53,303 nt of DNA from Elusimicrobiota bacterium (GTDB lineage: Bacteria; Elusimicrobiota; Elusimicrobia; Elusimicrobiales; Elusimicrobiaceae), in contig JAAYTX010000083.1 in the NCBI GenBank assembly GCA_012523635.1, positions 1 to 53,303 on the forward strand, in the 5' to 3' direction. The translations under genes were made by a program, and so were the position numbers. Position 1 is the first letter of the stretch. Every line of letters begins with the position of its first letter. Below are positions 47,496 to 53,303 of the stretch, in pieces. Below the pieces are notes generated by a model, which had not been told where the DNA came from, made no database searches, and saw only the letters and a program-made list of their open reading frames with translations.

Positions 47496-48737
47496 CTATA
47501 AAGTCCATATCAGCCGGGCCGTCATGGCCGCAGTGACGGACGACGAGCCGGAGAATGCGCCGCCGCCGGGGCTGTTCCTGTAAAACATCAGCGTAAGGCC
47601 GGACAGCGTGCCGCCCGGCTTCCCCTGCAATTCGGCTCCGGCGGCCAGTTCCAGCGCGGAAGCCGACTCCGTATAACCGTTTGACGTGCCGCTGCTGCCG
47701 TTGGGCGTGACGGTATAGTTAAGCTTTGTCTTGGCCGTCCCGGCCCCGCCAAGCAGGTAAAGCTCGCCCGCGCCGAACTGCGCCGCGCGGTAAGCCGCCA
47801 GAGCCATCAGGGAAAGACACTCGCCGGACACTTTTATGCTGGATACGGAGGTGCCGTAATCCTTTGAGGAAAGCGACAGCAGCGCCAGGTCCGCGCCCAG
47901 CTGCCATTTCCCGTCGCCAAGCACGCGCATCAGACGCCCACCCAGCAGCACCCCGGCGTTGTTTATAGAAATCGTTTCATTGTTGGTGTACACGGTGGTC
48001 AGCTTCAGCCCCGGTTTCCAGACGCCTATCTGCGCCGAAAGCCGCCACGGCTTTATGCGGGCCATGCCGGAATCTTCCGAAGAACGGGCGGCGGCCGAAG
48101 AAACGGTTTTGCGCTTGGGCGAGCTCTCTATCTGCGGCGGCGGTTCATCCGCCCTTATAAAACCGGATTTTGCAGCCGCCGGCGGCTGGACCGGTTGCGG
48201 CGGCACGGCGGCAGGAAGAACCGCCGGCGCGGCTGACTGCGGCGCTGCCGCCGCCGCGGAAACAGGAGCGAGCGCCTCCGGGGCCGCTGCGACCGGCGCG
48301 ACCGCCGCGGGGGCCGCGCTTGAAACCGCCGCGTCATAACCCTGAACAGGGGATGTGGAAACCTGGGTCTGCGCAGGCGCAGAAGCAAGCGCACTGACCG
48401 GGGAAGAAGACAGCTTCACCACCGATTCGCGTTCTATATCACGCACGCCCTGCCCTGTTTCAAGCGTTATATGAGAGAGACTGATATCCTTTACCACGCC
48501 GCTGAGAACAGAGCCGTCTTTCAGCAGCACGTAGTACAGGTCAGGCTGGACAGACTGCACCGAAGCGCGCGGCACCCGTATGGTGGAGCTGTCCTGCGCC
48601 ACCACATAATAATCCTGTCCGGCATCTATAACTGAACCCCGAATCTCGGAGCCGTCGGACAGGCGCAGGGTCTCGGCCAAGGCGGGCGCGGCGCTCAAAG
48701 TGCCCGCCAGCGCCGCCAATGCCAAGACGCGAATCAT
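47496..48737 (-). CDS. Secreted protein with N-terminal small beta domain, Ala/Pro-rich linker and C-terminal outer-membrane-barrel-like domain
   Basis: Signal peptide MIRVLALAALAGTLSAAPALAETL; ends in aromatic-rich MTARLIWTL; ATGA overlap with upstream gene. Confidence 0.6.
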   Translation of the reverse strand: MIRVLALAALAGTLSAAPALAETLRLSDGSEIRGSVIDAGQDYYVVAQDSSTIRVPRASVQSVQPDLYYVLLKDGSVLSGVVKDISLSHITLETGQGVRDIERESVVKLSSSPVSALASAPAQTQVSTSPVQGYDAAVSSAAPAAVAPVAAAPEALAPVSAAAAAPQSAAPAVLPAAVPPQPVQPPAAAKSGFIRADEPPPQIESSPKRKTVSSAAARSSEDSGMARIKPWRLSAQIGVWKPGLKLTTVYTNNETISINNAGVLLGGRLMRVLGDGKWQLGADLALLSLSSKDYGTSVSSIKVSGECLSLMALAAYRAAQFGAGELYLLGGAGTAKTKLNYTVTPNGSSGTSNGYTESASALELAAGAELQGKPGGTLSGLTLMFYRNSPGGGAFSGSSSVTAAMTARLIWTL

Positions 48738-49054
48738 TTCTCTTCCCCGCAGCACTGGCTCATCATCAGCAGGCGTTCGATGACAAGCGAAAACCCGGTG
48801 AACACAAACCATGCCACAGCACCGATAACCAACTGGGCCAGCGAATTCACTATGCCCCAGCCAAAGCCTTGATTCGGTATTTCCGGGTGCGAAAAATAAA
48901 TCACCCACTGCATCACCACCATGAACAGATAGTACACCACTGCAAGGCGCGCCACCCACTTGAACACCACCGTCAGCCTGGACAGGCATTTGCGGTTCGC
49001 CGCTTCGGCGTCCTGCTTGGACTCCCCACAGCAACAGGTATGATTCTCTTCCAT
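48734..49054 (-). CDS. Small membrane protein with Cys-rich termini
   Basis: MEENHTCCCGESK...two TM segments...MSQCCGEEK. Confidence 0.65.
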   Translation of the reverse strand: MEENHTCCCGESKQDAEAANRKCLSRLTVVFKWVARLAVVYYLFMVVMQWVIYFSHPEIPNQGFGWGIVNSLAQLVIGAVAWFVFTGFSLVIERLLMMSQCCGEEK

Positions 49055-49068
49055 TTGTTCCTCCGGTC

Positions 49069-50721
49069 TTATTCGGCTGAAGCCTTCAAAAGTTCGCGCG
49101 CATGCGCCAGCCCGGCCTTGCTGAAGCCGGATTTCCCGCCCATCATGCGGGCCAGTTCCTGCACCCTGCTGTCCCCGTCCAGGCTGGTTATGGAGACGGA
49201 CGTGCCGCCCCCCGCCGCCTGCTTGCTTATGCTGAAATGAGCGGCCCCGTTAGCGGCCACCTGCGCCAGGTGGGTCACGCAGAAGATCTGGCGGTCGGCG
49301 GCGGCCTGGCGAAGCTTCTCGCCCACACACCCTCCCACCACGCCGCCCACGCCCGCGTCCACCTCGTCAAATACCAGCACCGGCGTTCCGTCCGCCTGCG
49401 CGAAAACCGTCTTGATGCCGAGCATGACCCGCGACATCTCGCCGCCGGATATTATGCCGCGCAGCGGCTTCAGCGGCGAGCCCGGGTTGCCGGAAAAGAG
49501 GAATTCTACATCGTCCGCCCCGTTTTCGCCCACGGCCCCTTCTTCGTACTCGACCGAAACCGAGAAGCGGACCTCCGGAAAGCCCAGCGGCTTTATCTGC
49601 GCCTGCACCTCGCGCGACATTTTGGCCGCGCATTTATGGCGCTTGTCATGCAGCGCGGCGCAGGCCGCCTGCAGTTTCTTCAAATTGGCCTGCTGCGCCT
49701 TTTCCAGCTCCTGCAAGTTCCCGTCAAAATTCTCAAGCCCGGAAAGCTGTCGCTCCAGTTCTTGGGCCCTGGCCAGCGCGGCCTCAACAGTGCCGCCGTA
49801 TTTTTTCTTTATGCCGTCCAGCTTATGCTGGCGCGAAAGCAGTTCGTCCAGCTTCTGCGGGTCAACGCCAAGGGAATCCTTGTATGAGGACAGTTCTCGC
49901 GCCGCTTCCTCAAGCTGCGTCAGCCCGGACGAGGCCGCCGCGGACAGGTCCGCCGCCCCTTCATCCAGTGAAGCCAGGTCCTGCAAAAGCCTGACGGCGC
50001 GTCCAGCCCCGGCGCAGGCGGCGTTTTCGGCGCCGTAAAGCAGTTCATACGCCTCTTCCGAGAGAGCGCGCAGTTTTTCCATGTTCTTGTAGCGGGGCAA
50101 AGCGGCGTCTATTTCGGCGTCTTCCCCGGGCCTTAATTCCGCGCCGCGCAGTTCCTGCAACTGGTAGCGATACAGCTCCAGCATTCGCTCCCTGTCCTGC
50201 GCAGACATCTTAAGGGCGTCTATGCGCGAGGAGATGTCGGCCTTCTCGCGCCACAATCCGGCTATGGTCCCGCGCTCCTTTTCATGGCCGCCGTAGGCGT
50301 CGAGCAGTTCAAGCTGGTTCTGTTTCTTAAGAAGAGACTGGTGTTCGTGCTGGCCGTGGAAATCCACCAGCCTGTCGCCAAGCGCGGCCAACGCCGACAC
50401 CGTGGCAGGCGAACCGTTTATCCAGGCCCGCGTCTTTCCGGCCGAGTCAAGCTCGCGCCTGAGCGCAAGACGGGCCTCGGGCAGGCCCAGCTTCCTGGCC
50501 TGCGCGGCAGGGAATTCGAAAACGGCCTCCACCTCGGCGCGGCGCTCGCCGGAGCGCAGCATCTCGGCATAGGAACGTTCGCCCAACGCGAAACCCAGCG
50601 CCTCAATCAGCACCGATTTGCCGGCCCCGGTCTCGCCGGTAAACACGTTCAGTCCGCGCGACGGGCGCAGCGAAAGCGACTGCACTATGGCGAAATTCTT
50701 TATGGAAAGGGAAGCCAGCAT
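49069..50721 (-). CDS. recN: DNA repair protein RecN
   Basis: MLASLSIKNFAIVQSLSLRPSRGLNVFTGETGAGKSVLIEAL...DFHGQHEHQSLL...LVFDEVDAGVGG. Confidence 0.96.
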   Translation of the reverse strand: MLASLSIKNFAIVQSLSLRPSRGLNVFTGETGAGKSVLIEALGFALGERSYAEMLRSGERRAEVEAVFEFPAAQARKLGLPEARLALRRELDSAGKTRAWINGSPATVSALAALGDRLVDFHGQHEHQSLLKKQNQLELLDAYGGHEKERGTIAGLWREKADISSRIDALKMSAQDRERMLELYRYQLQELRGAELRPGEDAEIDAALPRYKNMEKLRALSEEAYELLYGAENAACAGAGRAVRLLQDLASLDEGAADLSAAASSGLTQLEEAARELSSYKDSLGVDPQKLDELLSRQHKLDGIKKKYGGTVEAALARAQELERQLSGLENFDGNLQELEKAQQANLKKLQAACAALHDKRHKCAAKMSREVQAQIKPLGFPEVRFSVSVEYEEGAVGENGADDVEFLFSGNPGSPLKPLRGIISGGEMSRVMLGIKTVFAQADGTPVLVFDEVDAGVGGVVGGCVGEKLRQAAADRQIFCVTHLAQVAANGAAHFSISKQAAGGGTSVSITSLDGDSRVQELARMMGGKSGFSKAGLAHARELLKASAE

Positions 50722-50724
50722 CTC

Positions 50725-51561
50725 TCAGCGCTCCCCCCATTTCAGTTTGCGGCTAAGCACCTCGAAATAGTCGTAATCCTCGGGCACAAGCAGTTGCAGC
50801 TTCTTCTCGGAACGGCAGATGCAGATGGTCTCCCCGGGGGAAAGCCTGTGGTGTTCCTGCCCGTCGAGGCTGACCAGGGCGTGCGTGGGCATTCCCGCGC
50901 GGCGGGCCGTCAGCATTCTCTTGGAATCCGCCGGAAGCACCAGCGGCCTCTGGGAAAGCGAGTGCGGACAGATGGGAGAAAGCACCAGCGCATCCACGTC
51001 GGGATGCACTATCGGGCCGGAAGCCGCCAGCGAATAGGCCGTGGAGCCAGAAGGCGTAGAGGCTATAATGCCGTCGCACACGAAATGGCGCACGAAGCCG
51101 CCGCCGAACTGCGCCTGCAGGGTTATGGCGCGCGGTTCCGCGCTGCGCACCACGCAGTCGTTGAACGCCAGCGCCTGCCGCAGGCGGAATTTCTTGCCGT
51201 TCGACGCGCCGACCTGCAAAAGCGTCCGTTCGTGAATTTTAAAGGCTCCGCGCAGTATGCGCCGCAGCACCTTGCCCAGGCCGCGCATCTCCACCGCGCT
51301 GAGAAAGCCCAGCGTGCCGGAGTTGACGCCGAGAAGGGGCACGGAACGCCCGGCCAGTTCCCGGGCGGCGTGTATGACAGTGCCGTCTCCGCCGACCGTC
51401 ACCACCAGGTCGGCCCCTGAATGCCAGCGTCCGCGCGCGCAAGAAGGAACAAGAACTGAAGAAACCCCCAGCTCGCGCAGCAGATTCTTTACGGACTTCG
51501 CCGCCCGGACTGAAACTTCCTTGTGTTCGTTGTGAAATATTACTACGCGTTTAAATATCAT
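50725..51561 (-). CDS. nadK: NAD kinase
   Basis: VVTVGGDGTVIHAAREL...LLGVNSGTLGFLS...DGIIASTPSGSTAYSLAASGPIVHP. Confidence 0.95.
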   Translation of the reverse strand: MIFKRVVIFHNEHKEVSVRAAKSVKNLLRELGVSSVLVPSCARGRWHSGADLVVTVGGDGTVIHAARELAGRSVPLLGVNSGTLGFLSAVEMRGLGKVLRRILRGAFKIHERTLLQVGASNGKKFRLRQALAFNDCVVRSAEPRAITLQAQFGGGFVRHFVCDGIIASTPSGSTAYSLAASGPIVHPDVDALVLSPICPHSLSQRPLVLPADSKRMLTARRAGMPTHALVSLDGQEHHRLSPGETICICRSEKKLQLLVPEDYDYFEVLSRKLKWGER

Positions 51562-53146
51562 TGCGAATGTTTATATTGTCAGAAAAGATGATGCGCGCCC
51601 TCTGTCCGCGCGGGAAAATTATATCAAATTCACCCATTTTGGACCGGATATCCGCACCCCGAAGCCCGGCGCCCAGTTCCACCGCTGCTTCAGGCAGGTC
51701 CAGCCGCCATGAATACGATTTCGGAACGGAACCGTTGTAGCCGGGCCTGACTGTGCGCCGCAGCCTCAAATCGCGGTAAAACGGCCATTCAAGGCTTGCT
51801 TTCCAGCCTGAAGCGGGCACACTGTCTCCCGGCCACAGAGACACGGCGCTTTTCAGCAGCGGCAGGTACTTTTCATCCGCCGGGCCGTAAGGCGCGAATA
51901 TGCGCTTTATTTTTATGCGCCTGGACAGTGCTTCCAGCCCAGACAGCGCATCGCCGCCGCAGCCTGAAATAAACAGGGCTTCCAGCCGCTTGCGGCCCCT
52001 AGACAGGACGGCATCGGCCAGCATGTCGCCGTTCACCGCGCTGCCGAACAAAAGCAATTCCCCGTCCGGCAGCGAAAACAGCACGGAACGCTGGTAGCCA
52101 GCCCCCAGCACAAGCGCCTGCGGGGCAGGCTTGTGGAACAAAGCGAAAAGCAGCGAAAAAACGGCGACCGCCGCCGCAGGCTTCCATAAATGCTTCAACA
52201 GGCCCCTGCCGGGCAGGTGCAGCAGCAGGAAAACCGCGCAGTAAAAACATATGGTGAAGGCCGGACCCGGCGATGGCACTTCAAAAGTTAGCCCCCAGGC
52301 CGCGCTTCCCTGCACCACCATGACAAGAAAATCCAGCAAGCCCTTAATCAGCCAGGAAAGCGGCGTAAAAACAAGCGGCAACGGAGACAGAAGAGCTAGC
52401 GCAAAACCGCCGGACATCAACAGCGAGGCCAGCGGAATTACAAAAAAGTTGGACAGCAGCGGAGCCAGCGACACCCTGTGAAAATACCCCGCCATAAGCG
52501 GGAATAACGCCAGCTGCGCGGCAGCGCCGGCGATGAAGAGCTGCGCCGACCACCGCAGAATCCGCCCCTCTTTGGGCGGCTTGTAAACCGACAGCGCCAC
52601 CAGCAAAGCCGCCGTGCTTGCGAAAGACATCTGGAAATCCGGTCGGAAAAGGGTTTGAGGGTCGGCGATAACAAGAGCAAGCGCCGCCAGCACCAGGCCG
52701 TGCAAAAGCCCCGATTCTCGCTCCAGCAAAAAGCCTGCCGTGCCGAACACTGACATCACGTAAGCGCGCAGCAGCGGCGTGTCCGCGCCCGCCAACAGCG
52801 TGTAAAACCCGGCGGTAAGCACAGCCGCAAACCCGGCCCACCGCCTGCCAGCGCGCGCAAACCGCGCCAACAGAAACACGATGAACGTGACCATGCCCAC
52901 GTTCGAACCGGAGGCCACCAGTATGTGCATGGCCCCCGAATCGCGGAAGGCGCGGTTAAGCTCACGCGAAATAGAGGCGCGTTCGCCCAAAGTTATGCCG
53001 GAAAGCACGGCGGCCCGTTCGGCGCCGAGAGCGCGCTCAAAAACGGAAATCATCCGCCCGCGCAAAACGTTCACAGCACGTTGTAAAGGGTTCGGGGCCC
53101 TGATTTCCCTTACGCTTCCGCCTTCAAGCACCGAATAAATACCCAT
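51551..53146 (-). CDS. comEC: ComEC/Rec2-like competence protein, apparently lacking the N-terminal OB region and with degenerate C-terminal metallo-beta-lactamase-like domain
   Basis: AAVLSGITLGERASISRELNRAFRDSGAMHILVASGSNVGMVTFIVFLL (competence domain); frame stays open upstream to a TGA without reaching an ATG. Confidence 0.85.
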   Translation of the reverse strand: MGIYSVLEGGSVREIRAPNPLQRAVNVLRGRMISVFERALGAERAAVLSGITLGERASISRELNRAFRDSGAMHILVASGSNVGMVTFIVFLLARFARAGRRWAGFAAVLTAGFYTLLAGADTPLLRAYVMSVFGTAGFLLERESGLLHGLVLAALALVIADPQTLFRPDFQMSFASTAALLVALSVYKPPKEGRILRWSAQLFIAGAAAQLALFPLMAGYFHRVSLAPLLSNFFVIPLASLLMSGGFALALLSPLPLVFTPLSWLIKGLLDFLVMVVQGSAAWGLTFEVPSPGPAFTICFYCAVFLLLHLPGRGLLKHLWKPAAAVAVFSLLFALFHKPAPQALVLGAGYQRSVLFSLPDGELLLFGSAVNGDMLADAVLSRGRKRLEALFISGCGGDALSGLEALSRRIKIKRIFAPYGPADEKYLPLLKSAVSLWPGDSVPASGWKASLEWPFYRDLRLRRTVRPGYNGSVPKSYSWRLDLPEAAVELGAGLRGADIRSKMGEFDIIFPRGQRARIIFSDNINIRNDI

Positions 53147-53303
53147 GGAATGCAGGTATCCGGCATATCCCGGGCCGCTCAGCCCGCGCCCATGCCCTGC
53201 TTGCTCAGGTTGGGCTCTGGCTCAATCAACGCTCCGCCCGCATCGCCGATGACCGTCTGCGTCGGCTTTACCTCTCTATGCCTGCACATCGCAGACTATT
53301 GGA

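Overview
High-GC bacterial window (taxon not determined from the sequence; overall character would fit Elusimicrobiota or a relative, which is only a guess). It is gene-dense with no rRNA, tRNA, CRISPR array or transposon that I could support. Two systems stand out. (1) ~1-7606, minus strand: a bacterial microcompartment (BMC) operon encoding 2 BMC-H, 1 BMC-T and 3 BMC-P shell proteins plus DeoC, RpiB, acylating aldehyde dehydrogenase, PduL and triosephosphate isomerase. This is a sugar-phosphate-utilising (SPU-like) metabolosome with several odd cargo features: RpiB with the catalytic Cys replaced by Asp, DeoC with an encapsulation-peptide-like helix and a 7-Cys insertion, a stand-alone EutT-N-terminus-like protein, and a truncated Pro/Glu-rich protein missing from the ORF track. 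(2) 36703-45399, minus strand: a tightly overlapping RiPP operon with a 72-aa Arg/aromatic/Cys-rich precursor, a PqqD-like recognition protein, three radical SAM enzymes, a UPF0489 (arginase-fold, candidate peptide arginase)-TPR fusion, an HPr-kinase-like protein, a NTP_transf_5 protein, an ABC exporter and an S26-like Ser/His peptidase. This is the best candidate for a previously undescribed system. Other points of note: a BCCP homologue lacking the biotinyl-lysine, a serine-palmitoyltransferase/bacterial ceramide-synthase-like pair, a TPR-kinase-TPR-WD40-TM protein, a Ser/Thr kinase with inverted topology, and a ComEC with a degenerate metallo-beta-lactamase domain. All family calls were made by eye from translated sequence; no database search was run.
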